From contig NC_003284.9 of the NCBI RefSeq assembly GCF_000002985.6, positions 8,928,001 through 8,992,000 on the forward strand: a DNA stretch of 64,000 bases, in the 5' to 3' direction. Under the pieces are notes generated by a model. It saw only the letters and a program-made list of their open reading frames with translations, made no database searches and was not told where the DNA came from. The stretch's first letter is position 1; every line of letters begins with the position of its first letter. A program made the position numbers and the translations under genes. Of this stretch, positions 12,421 through 22,978 are shown in pieces. This DNA comes from Caenorhabditis elegans (taxonomy: Eukaryota; Nematoda; Chromadorea; Rhabditida; Rhabditidae).

Positions 12421-12783
12421 ATGGAGTAGCGCCAGTGGGGGAAGTAATTAAAACTCCTACAAATATGGTGGAAAAATAAGCAAACCCTAGTAAAACTTTT
12501 CAAATTTGTTTTGAAATTTTTCATTTTGTTACAAAAAGTGGTAGGTACTTAGTTTGTGGCACTTTTAGGCATGTACAAAAACAAATTTCTTTCAAATATA
12601 ATGGCCTAGGAGAGATGGTCTACTTATGTTCAAATAGTTCAAAAAGTAGCAAAAACTCAGCAATAGCAACTTTTTGATTCAGAATTGAACTCAAACTTAT
12701 TTTGAAATGTTTTACAATGATATTTGGTAATTTTGACGCTCTATTAGTGGTTTTTAACAATTTCCCCACTGGCGCTACTTCAC
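12421..12783. mobile_element. Small inverted-repeat (MITE-like) element
   Basis: The left end GTAGCGCCAGTGGGG (about 12426) is matched by CCCCACTGGCGCTAC at the right end (about 12765-12779), with little internal palindromy and no ORF. Its ends resemble those of the 21039-21769 element (CTACGCTCAGTGGGG), suggesting related nonautonomous DNA-transposon families. It sits between the xbx-2 promoter and the 3' end of trk-1. Confidence 0.65.
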
Positions 12784-13394
12784 TTTTAACTACATTCTGT
12801 CATTTGTTGAAATTTAATTGAATTATTTTCAAGAAATAGAGGAATCACAATAATTTATCGTTGAATAAGTGTTGCAGTGAACAAATTGCTCAGATCTTGT
12901 CAAGAAACAAAAAAAAACGATAGGAAAGATATGGAGATCAAATAAGCATTGGAAGAAATGTAAACATGAGATTTCAAGAGAGAATCAATGTAAAACCAGT
13001 TTGGGCAAAAGTGGTACCATACATACAAATCGAAAGCTATTTGCACACAAAAAAAAACAATCATTCGGTGATATTTCGCACCCGGTTAAAATAAATCACA
13101 AAAAAAGATTCTGGAATGTTTTTAAAAACATAAAACTAAATGAATAAGAAAATATATTTGAAATGAAAAGACAGGAAACTCGGTTTTTTCAAATCGGGCG
13201 GAAACAGTTCTGGTGAAATTTATGACAAAAATTATAAGAAAACCGGTCTTGAGTGTTACATCGGAGCAATGGAAATGACTAATAAAGTTTCTAACAATAA
13301 CAATTAAGTCAATAAATCAAAGAATCAGCTCAAAATACAATTATATACATGAAAAAATCGATAAATAAATCACGCAGAAGCAAATATTGGTAGT

Positions 13395-16300
13395 TCATCC
13401 GATTGATCGATCACAGAGCAACGGATCCTCGGAACATTCCCCATGGAATGTAACAGCGCCAGAATCAGACTCTGATTCAGACTTTTCGTATTCAGCCTTC
13501 TCGACAGTTTGTCCGTTGACTTTTCCATTTTCAGTAGGTACATCGTTCACTTCAATCTCAGATGAGTTTAGTGGGTCTGTGGTGAAGCTCGTTTCCGCGA
13601 CAACATCTTTGTATCTATTGATATTCAACATGCACGAGCTCACTAAACTGTTAGCCTCATTCGCAGCCCTGTAAGGGAGTCCCTCGCGAATTTTGTCGAA
13701 AAGCTCGTCTTCGAGAATTTGTTTCGCTGTTATTCGTTTAACTGGCTCCATGTGCCAACACTTGACCATCAAATCATACATATCTTGTGGACATCGTTCC
13801 GGTTTTAATGGTCTCATGCCTGAAAATGTTGTAATTGACATTTTAACCTTTTTTTACGAACTAAATACTCTTTTAAAGGTTTAGTAGCGAGATTTATTTT
13901 TCAAAAATTGTTTTATAATAATGAAAGTAGCGCCGAAAATTACACCTTTTTAATGAAATTTCTCCAAAATATTCACCAAATCCCCCTCATCTGTATACGA
14001 GGATAAATTTTTATTTTGTTTTTTGACATTTTTGTATTTTCTTACAGTTGTTTCAGCGGAATTAACTTGGACACTAAAACAGTTAGCAACATATTTTCAA
14101 AAAACTATGTCTTAACCACAATTTTCTACTCTTTCTGTGCTACATCATTTTAAAAAATCAATCTGGGGTATGGGGTGGCTTCACCAACATTCCAATCATA
14201 ATTTTCATTATGAAAATTACATTTGCATGCCCGAATTACTCAAATTTTCTTTTGAAGTCGACACGTTGGAGCAGGTGACCTGTTGCGACCTTTTTTTTGC
14301 CTCCCCTACTCTGGAGAAAGTTATGGCGGCTAATTCCCTTCGAGTTTGTTTTTGGATCGTTTTTGCAAGGACACTAAATTTAATTTATTTACTCAGCTTT
14401 ACCTGCTAATGTGAAAGATGAAACTTCTAAATTGCTGAGACCATCAAAAGGCTGTCGTCCATAAGACATGCACTCCCACATTGTCACACCAAGAGACCTA
14501 AAATTATAGTTAGTTTACGACACCGGGTAAGCATAAAATGTTTGTTCTCCGATGCATCAATTTTTCAAGCCAATCTGTCAAAAATACTGTGAAACTGGAC
14601 CTGAAACTGAACACATCATTTTCAAATTCAGCAAACTTACCAAATGTCGCTGTTGTATGTGAACTTGTGCGATTGCACAGCTTCTGGTGGTAGCCAACGA
14701 ACAGGGAGTGCACCTCGATGATCCATCGTGTAGTACTCCGAATGATCATATAACCGACGGGACATTCCAAAATCGGATATCTAAAAATTGGAAATTAAAT
14801 TATCGCATTTATAAATCTTGTTCACTCGCCTTCACTCTAATCGGTGGCCGTTCAAAATGACTTGTTGCTTTCAAATCTGAATCTCCCGCTACTAAACAGT
14901 TTCTTGCTGCCAAGTCACGATGGACAATCGACTGCTCAACAAGATAAACGAGACCAGTGGTTATCTGAATTCGAGTTTTTGTGTTGAAACTCTATTTAAT
15001 TTATTCAAAACTTAATTAAACTTTTAATCAATAAAAATACCTCTTTGATTATCCACTTCAGCTCATCAATAACCAATGGTGGTGGATATTGCAAATATAC
15101 GGATTTAACCGGTGCACGTTGCTCCAAGTAAGTTTTCAAGTCTCCTGAAGAAAGTTTTCGATGAAAAAGAATTATTTTTATCTTTGCTGAATCATCGTAT
15201 GGAGATAACAGATAGAAGTATAAGTGAACGTTTTAATATTATTTGATAATATACACAAAAAATGGTTCAAAAAAGCCGGTTTACCTTATAAGAGTTCTGA
15301 AAAATTCGCGTTTTTGTTTCTGGCCGCTGCGACATAGTTGCAAAGTTGAAACATTAAAGAACGAACAGTATGTTAAGCCCTTTTTCTTGAAATTTTAAAC
15401 TTCCAAATACATATTTAAAATTGTTTTTAGAAATAATAATATGAAATCCTTTTTTTTCGAAGCCAGTGTACTACACAATCGCAAAAAGTTATAATCATGT
15501 ATTAATATTTCACACTGTTTTTCTAAAATTTTATGCTAACATCCCTGCTTAAAATATTTTGTTCAAATATTATCCTCAACACTTTTTTTAATTAAATCTC
15601 CAATAACAATAACAAAAGCGTGTTACGAAATGGCTTCAGATTATATTTTGGTAGACCACAGATTTCACATCGTACAAGTCTTCATACGAACATTACTATT
15701 GTTCTATGCTCTATGTATTTGCATTCCCACGCATCGGTGCAGCTAATTATAGAGAAATCGGACATACTTTTCTAAATGCCACAAAAATACGTAGTCTCCG
15801 CATTTACTTCGATTATTTTGACAGGTTACATTTTCATCACTTACCATGATTCATGTGCTCGAAGACAAGTAGAAGATTGAAATTATTTCGAGTCATTCCG
15901 TACAGTTTGACAATATTTGGATGTTCCAAATCTTGAAGCACACGGGCCTGAAAATTTCAATTTTAAGAGGGCATTGAATTATTAGATCATTTACTATATA
16001 TAAAGTAGAGTTTCCTTCCGTCCAATGTAGGCTATGCCAACACGCAAAACTACCGTTACTTTGAAAGTTTTCATTTTCAAAAAAATCAAATTAATTTCAA
16101 AATTTCAAGGTTATTTTCAAGGGGTATTTGAAATTTATTCCAGCCAGTTGGATGCGCCGGAGGCGCGGTCAGCGTCTGGTTATATTATATAATATTATAC
16201 AAAAAACAATTATTCTCAAAACAAAAAACTTTGACCACTGAGCGGATCGAACGCCCAACCTTTCGATCTGGAGTCGAACGCGCTACCATTGCGCCAAGCA

Positions 16301-19300
16301 GTCATGTTTGTGGGGTTATCGATGTGTGTATAAGAGGAGTGTGTAAGGCACCTGACACGCAGGGCAGTCAGTGAAAAATGTATAAACTTAAAAACCAGGT
16401 CAAATTAAAAGTGCGTTTTCTTTTTTATCCTATTTGTTGTAATTATCATTTGTTCTATTTCAATCTTTAACTCAAAATGAATACCTCCTTTTCAGTTGCC
16501 ATGTCAACTCTTCTGATACTTTTGACAGCAACACTCCTCGGACCAGTATAGTCCCAAGATGCAAGGTATACCTCACCGAAATGCCCCTAAATTTTAAAGG
16601 ATTTCACATTTGATTTAAAAGAAATAACTCTAACTTTTCCCAACATTTCGTGAATCTCAATGTTGCCCATATCGATAAACGGAAGTGTCATGTTCGTGTA
16701 ATCAGAAGCCAATGAAGATCTTTCCTCTGAAATAATGTACTAAATGTTGCATAATCCCTGTATTAATGGTGTTTAATACCTAGGCGTAACAATGTTTCTT
16801 CGGTTTCTTGGCTGGCACGCCGTGTCTGTAGTTCTTGCGCAAGTGATATTCGTTTGCGGAAGCTTAGAATCTTAAATTCAATTTTGTATGTAATCCGGAT
16901 AAATGTGATTTTTTCAATACCTTCTCTCTCAGGAAACTTTGTAACTTCAACCTGTGGTAGAACGCTAATGCAGATACCACAATCAGCAGGCAAATAACAA
17001 TCAGAAAAACAACTATTTGAATTTCTTGTTTGTAAGGGTATTCCACGATTATGAAGTCGTCAATAGTTCCATTCTGAAAATAATGTGTTTAAACAACCAA
17101 TTCATGATAGGTTTGGTTCACGAAACTCGTTTATCAATTTTTAACAATGCAAAAAGATTTGACCACTGAGCGGATCGAACGCCCAACCTTTCGATCTGGA
17201 GTCGAACGCGCTACCATTGCGCCAAGCAGTCACAATTTCGGCTGCTTCCCAATTGGGTGAAAGAAAAAGTTGATAGAAACTAATATTGTATTGCGAAAAG
17301 CACTGAAATGCATTTTCTGACTTCATAATATTTTTTGAAATTCAATTTCTGACTTCAAAATATTTATGATATTTTTAAATGAAACTAATCCTGATGTTTT
17401 GATCGGTTGAACTGCCAATAACGATGTTCTGATACAATCATTTCTCGAACTGATTATAGTTTTCGTCCAAACTGATTTTCAATTTCTTTAAACACGAATT
17501 TCAATATGAGAAGTTCAAATTCAGTTCAAGAAATAATTTTTTTTGCACAAAACTTACAATTAGACCCAAATGTGAGACGTGCTTTTCAATTGCATCACAG
17601 CTTCCATTTGTACAGACTTCAAACCTCAAATCTCCAGACAAATGATCACCTTCTGCAGCGTCCTTTGTGAATACTCGATATGTTTTTTGATAGAAGAGTG
17701 GGCTAAAGGAAAAGCATTGAGGGAGTGGATAACAATTTGAGTTATACCGTTTTTCCATTCGCACAACTAGACTCGAGAAGAAAATCGCGTCTTTTTCACG
17801 TCCAACAAAGTTTGTTTCACTGTAGTTGCTCTGCATCTGAACATTGAAAATTTCAATCAATAATAAAGTTTTGTGGAAAAATAGTCCGAAAATTAATTTT
17901 AAAAAGCTTTCCACTAAGACACAAAAAGGCAAAAACATGGCCTAAGCCTATTTTAATGTGTTTTTACTAGATGTATTCGAAAGATGATTTTTTGATTTGA
18001 GTAGCCTGAATTTCTAAAGTATCGACCAAGCGATGTCTTGTGGGTTTACTATTTTTAACTTCCATACTTTCATATGACGGCTTCAGGCAAAATTTAATAA
18101 ATTGAAGCATTGAAAAAAGTATATGAAGATTTTTTTTCTATTTTCACTTTTACAAGTTAAAAATCTGGCTATCGAGTTTTAGTCGATTAATTCAACATCG
18201 TCAAAAAAGGACTTGTTGGACGGTTCCTTTTTTTCAATTATAAATACTGATAATAGCTCAAACATATAAAAACTAGTCCACATATTTATAGGTCATATTT
18301 AGTTGAAGGTTTTCCTATTGCATTCCTATAATAGAACGAATTTTACAAAATTGTCAAATTCCAAAAGAGGATACATTTTTAGTCAACATCGTAAGTAACT
18401 TTGTACTGTGGTTTTCAAAAATTTATCTTGAATTATGCTTCTTGATCAAAATCCCCAATCTGCGAGATTTTACACAAAATTTTAAGACTTGAAATAAATG
18501 ATGTCAGTTTTCATTCAAATTTTCGATGTATCACTTCAAAGTATCCACTTCAATTTTGCAAATTTTTGAAATCATTTTTCAATTTCAAAGTGCATTGTGC
18601 ACTTGAAATGTACACACTCTTTTTATAATATATGCTTTTCCTACTTTTGTAATTGCCATAGAGATATTGTCGATGGGATATCCGGTGACAACCAAGAAAT
18701 CCGTATCGAGACGTGTCTTATCAACAAATGCAACTTTGACGGGATAATTCGCACGAAGCTGAAAAAAAAGAAATTTCTCGCAATCTGTTCCAAACTTTTT
18801 TGCGTGGGCTTTTTCGATCTAAATACCCACATTTTTAATTAGACCTCATTATGAGCCCCGACTCGACGTGCACAAGGTCTTTCAAGTTTTGCAAATGAGC
18901 ATCTTTCCGGCTCTTTCTTCTTTTTTCGTGCCCGTTTTTCCGCTTTCTTTATTAATTTATACGCGGGACGTGAAAAACTTCAAATTTTTTTCAGATGTTG
19001 TCTTAGACAATCACCTCGTAAGAAAAACAGTGAACACGCTAATGTGTAGTCTGTCGTCATGGCAACCATCAAGTGATAAGAACATTAATCAAAACAAGCA
19101 CTTTTGTAATAATAGGTTTCCGTTTTGGACTATGCTTTCAAATTTTTTTTGGTATAGAAAATTGGGACATATTGAGGCTTACATGTCAGAATAAACTGGC
19201 AAGATTAAAGTAATAATTATAAAATTTGAATTATAAAACGTGTTAAATTATTGACCATATCATTTTTCTAATAGACTCAAAATTGCCAAACGATTTGCTT

Positions 19301-22300
19301 AATGATTAATTTTTTAATTTCCTCAAAAATTTATATGACGGTTCAAAGTTTAAAAAAAGTATATTTTCAGCAAATAATCAAATTATGCTAACTTCTCAGT
19401 GGCGCAGAAGCAGAATATTTGTTATTTATTAATAACTCTTTATTGAGTTTTTTCGGTGGTTGAAGTTTTTTCATTTGATGGGTGCACAAACAAAATATTC
19501 CGCGCATTAATAAATTAAAAATAACCTAAGTCAATTGAAAATATTGAAAATATTCACCGAAAAATGTTAAGTTATGCTTGAAAGGTTTTCGGAACTTTTA
19601 ATTATTTCATGTGGTATCTTGGGTCCAATTTGAATGTGATAGAGCAAAGACCCAAATACTGTCACACCACCTTCAAACACTTCCCACCTGGATTGCACAT
19701 ATGATTCATCCTTGCTATAAGCTACTAAAAGTTTTGCAAACAATTCAAGCAGCTGTTAAAACTTGTGCAACAATTAAAATCAAAATATCAAACCTCAATT
19801 TTTCCAACAAGAAAATCCAAACAATGCCAGCACTTTACTCCAATAACTCCCATATCCTCTCTCTTCAAATTGGTTATCATCAAGTCTGCACCTTTCTCCG
19901 CTATAATCTCTTCATGTTTGTGGGGATGCTTTGAGAATGCCCAATCGAAGTAAGGCCTGAAAAAGAGAAGATGTAATCAGATTTTGATTCTTTAAGTCGT
20001 GATCCTATCATGTCATAACAGGGATTATTTCTTTTTTATTTACTCTTGCCAGGTGTAACGTCAGAGCAAAATCATTTTTAATCCAACATTTATTTTCGTA
20101 TTTGATTTTGAATCAGTTTTATCTGCGATAAAGTAAAAGTAAAATGAAAAAAGTGCAAAAGTACTCTGAACTCTAATGATATGGTGTTTCAATAGTGAAC
20201 CTTATATTTTTTGATAGTTTGAAATCTCAAACTGTCAAAAATCTACTTCTCGGTATTGGCAAAATTGGGTAAAGAAAGGTTGTGTTGCTTTCTTAATTAG
20301 GCATATCTATTTTGTAATTCAGCTGTTCAAAACGCTGGGGGTCTTATTGGAATCCGTCACGCCGAACGAGATGGAGAAAGAGGACGAAAAGCACGTGGAT
20401 ATGTGTTTTTTTTCAATTTGAACGAGGCAGCAAGAATCGCAAGCGAAGAAGTGAATGCGATATGAATTTTAAATTGGAGACGAAAATGACGAAAATAATG
20501 AAAATAATAAAATCGTTTTGAAAAGTTTTAGATATCATGAAAGAAATTACAAAAATATAATTTCATTCAATAAATTGAAAGAGTAAATTTTTAAATACCA
20601 ACGACTACTTAATGCACTGGAATCACAGAATGACTCTTTCAAGTTTTCGTACTCAATTTTCTTTTTTACCAAGTTTTTCTCGCATTGTGCTTATGCTATT
20701 ATTGAAACAATTAAGTAAAACGATCAGATTTTTGAAATCAAGAAACTCTCATGATGCCGTTCGCATTTATTAAAAAGTACAAAAGTTTTTTTCAGACGCA
20801 CGATGCGATATTTACACATTGTCCAGCGCAATGTGCACATTGCGACTCGCGAACGTTCGCCATATCCACATTGCAAATGTCTATTTTCATGATGCACTAA
20901 AGCCTAATCACAATCAAATAAAATTGTATCAACACTCACGCAAAAATTTGAGACATTTCTCTTATTTTCAAAATTTTTAGTGAAAATTCAAAATAGAGAA
21001 GTGAAAAACTTTGTTTTGTTGCAGAAAAAAAGGTACAATTAAAGGTGGACTACGCTCAGTGGGGAAATTGTTTTAAAACACGCCTATGGGACCACAATGA
21101 CCGAATATCATGATAAAAAATTCAAAAAAATTTTCTAGATTTTATATGATTTTTTGAAAATTGGAAAAATCACAGTTTTCACCTAATTATTTTTGAAATT
21201 CCGCCAATTGGATTTGTTCGGTGGAGCGTGCTCGCATTATTTTCATCAATTAATTTTATTTATTCTCGTTATTTGACTGATTTTCTTCATTTTCTATGTT
21301 TTTTCCTCGGAAAATGGAAGAAATAAACAAGAAAAATGCGAAATGTTTGTTAAAAAGGAATTGAAAATGCGTAAAACTGTGATATTCTGAGTTCCGACGA
21401 CAAAGAGCCTGAAATTAGTATATTTGACAGTTTTAGGAATTTTCAGTTAATTTTTAGTGATCATTCTTATTTTTCTTGTTTATTTCTTCCATTTTCGGAG
21501 GAAAAAAACATAGAAAATGAAGAAAATCAGTCAAATAACGAGAATAAATAAAATTAATTGATGAAAATAACGCAAGCGCGCTCCAACGAACAAATCCAAT
21601 TGGCGGAATTTCAAAAATAATTAGGTGAAAACTATGATTTTTCCAATTTTCAAAAAATCATATAAAATCTAGAAAATTTTTTGAATTTTTTTAATCATGA
21701 TATTCGGTCATTGTGGCCCCATAGGCGTGATTTAAAGCAATTGCCCCACTGAGCGTAGTCCACCTTTAAAAATAAATTCATTTTCGAGCGCACTGTTGAG
21801 CGTTTCCAAAAAGCGGAGAAGTGCACTGTAAAGATGCTACTAAAAAAAGATAAAAGATGGTTTTAAAACTGTATTTTGCTTCTTGTAGTTTAACTTCTTA
21901 AATTACAATTTATGACATTTTCGCAGTTTGTCAGAAAGAAGCTAATGTATCAAATTTCACTTACTACAATTATTGGTTGGTCAGTTTACAATGTTCCCAG
22001 TACCTTAAACCCCTAAAAGTTACCATTACTCTTTTTATTCAGAACATCCAGTTTACATTACTAATGTTCCAGTTTCAGTAATCTATCGTTTCAAGAATTT
22101 GATATAATCTACATTTTTCATATTTCAACAATAATTCAGTTTCGTGTATCACACCCACTATTCCTTGTTAATCTAAAATCTAGTTAGCCGCAACTTTTTG
22201 TGGCTTTTCTGATTGATCATAGTTTCCTAAACTTTCAAGAAATGGAAAATCCGAAAAAAGGGGTGTTTTAACAATATTTATAGAGTTAATTGTATAATTA

Positions 22301-22978
22301 AGACCTAAATTTGATTCAAAGGAATATTATAACTAGTTTCTGAATACTAAGCTGATGTCATTATTTTGTTAAATACAAACACAGTCATAATACCACTTAC
22401 TTGTCAATTGTTCGATTTAAAACTTGATCATCAAATCCAACGTGAACTGTCACATTGTCTCCATTTTTTGAATATATCACTCCCGGAAACATCATCTTTC
22501 CAGGATCACAGTTCCACGCACATTTTCGCAGAGATTTTGGCTCTGTTATCTTTTCAAAGATTTCCTTTGCTCTCATCCATTGATTTTGACAGGAACACTG
22601 AATTGGGCAACTGCTAAAGTCCACAGTTTTTAGTGTCTCAGTCCATATACTTTGCCACGGAAGGGATGTCAAATTGCACTTATTGATATGAATGTGTCGA
22701 ATATTTGGGAAAATGTTGGCGAATTCCCATGGAAAGTGGGTTACGACGCAGTCAAATGTGACATTGGTCACAGAGTGAAAGGGTCCGAATCCTAACATTT
22801 CGTCAATGTTTTGTAAGCTGGAGCAATTTCCAACTACGAGAACTTTTGCAGTTCCATTAAAATCAATAAAATCGTCACATCTCACAGTATCTCTAGTTGC
22901 TTTGACGCACTGTGAAATTGTGAGAACACCGGGAGAGTAGGTGAGAATAAGTAGTGTGAGAAGAATTCGGAGAATCAT
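13395..22978 (-). CDS. trk-1: Trk-like receptor tyrosine kinase
   Basis: Fifteen minus-strand exons: 22978-22401, 19956-19794, 18758-18645, 17836-17748, 17702-17558, 17073-16921, 16870-16780, 16726-16635, 16586-16485, 15947-15845, 15144-15041, 14964-14830, 14780-14641, 14497-14403, 13819-13395; 842 aa, all in phase. Signal peptide 1-20; Cys-flanked leucine-rich region to about 190; Ig-like segment ending near C235; transmembrane about 382-402. Kinase: P-loop GKGHFGEV from 474, Lys497, HRDLAARN 593-600 (Asp595), DFG 626-628. The activation loop has the Trk pattern Y634...Y639-Y640. The C-tail holds RYKDVV at Tyr771, similar to Trk PLC-gamma sites. The intron at 14781-14829 has a GC donor. Introns host two tRNA-Trp genes and a palindromic element. 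The family signals at the neuronal plasma membrane; ligand unknown from sequence. Confidence 0.92.
14781..14829 (-). other. Noncanonical GC-AG intron in the trk-1 kinase domain
   Basis: 49-bp intron between the exon ending ...RVK and the exon starting ISDFG. The donor reads AAG|GCGAGT. A GT four bases further on would shift the frame and break the conserved KISDFG motif, so the GC donor is required. Confidence 0.82.
16232..16303 (-). tRNA. tRNA-Trp (CCA), trk-1 intronic
   Basis: 72 nt on the minus strand, starting GACTGCT and ending AGTGGTC plus discriminator A (two G-T pairs in the acceptor stem). Anticodon loop CTCCAGA, A box TGGCGCAATGG, B box GTTCGATCC. It lies in the trk-1 intron between the exons at 16485 and 15947, in the same orientation as the host gene. 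Confidence 0.95.
17160..17231 (-). tRNA. tRNA-Trp (CCA), second copy
   Basis: 72 nt, identical to the copy at 16232-16303, including the two G-T acceptor pairs. It lies in the preceding trk-1 intron (17074-17557), same strand. Flanks differ apart from a few bases, so the duplication is tRNA-sized or old. Confidence 0.95.
19567..19752 (-). CDS. trk-1: Candidate alternative 3'-terminal exon of trk-1
   Basis: The trk-1 exon 19956-19794 ends in phase 0 at GAG|GTTTGA. Only 41 bp later there is a good acceptor (AGTTTTAACAG) followed by an open phase-0 frame of 61 codons to a TAA at 19567-19569. AATAAA on the minus strand (19430-19425) lies about 137 nt downstream. Using it would give a 308-aa product with the LRR/Ig ectodomain but no transmembrane segment or kinase. 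The main model skips it and splices to 18758. Possible soluble decoy receptor, or chance open frame. Confidence 0.35.
   Translation of the reverse strand: MLELFAKLLVAYSKDESYVQSRWEVFEGGVTVFGSLLYHIQIGPKIPHEIIKSSENLSSIT
20323..20465 (+). other. Exon-like open segment opposite trk-1 intron 1
   Basis: On the + strand, inside trk-1 intron 1, TTTGTAATTCAG (ending 20322) is followed by an open frame of 46 codons to TGA at 20463-20465. The peptide is rich in charged residues and Gly/Ala (for example GGLIGIRHAERDGERGRKAR). AATAAA follows at 20506-20511. This is the layout of a 3'-terminal exon, but I found no upstream exons. The CT-rich minus strand could instead be an internal trk-1 promoter. Confidence 0.25.
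20827..20844. promoter_or_regulatory. Perfect 18-bp palindrome
   Basis: CGCAATGTGCACATTGCG reads the same on both strands. CACATTG occurs again just upstream (about 20815) and downstream (about 20867). It lies in trk-1 intron 1 in an otherwise AT-rich setting. It could be a dimeric transcription factor site; no factor assigned. Confidence 0.35.
21039..21769. mobile_element. 731-bp palindromic DNA element
   Basis: Left arm 21039 to about 21340 and right arm about 21465-21769 are near-perfect reverse complements. The ends are TTAAAGGTGGACTACGCTCA and its complement, with only scattered mismatches, around a loop of about 125 bp. No coding capacity. This is typical of nonautonomous foldback or MITE-type elements. 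It sits in trk-1 intron 1, and its transcript would form a long hairpin. Confidence 0.85.

Noticed and set aside
15280..15310. 12-bp microexon-like segment in a trk-1 intron (TTTTTCAG|12 nt|GTAAAC on the minus strand)
   Set aside because: In the required phase it introduces TAA immediately, and the kinase domain joins cleanly without it.
17501..17938. 145-codon minus-strand ORF read as one exon
   Set aside because: It spans two real trk-1 exons plus a short intron; the splice sites at 17702 and 17748 restore the correct receptor frame.
19611..19934. 107-codon + strand ORF opposite trk-1
   Set aside because: It is antisense to the trk-1 Ig exon and the candidate terminal exon; the minus strand explains its openness and it has no splice, start or poly(A) context.
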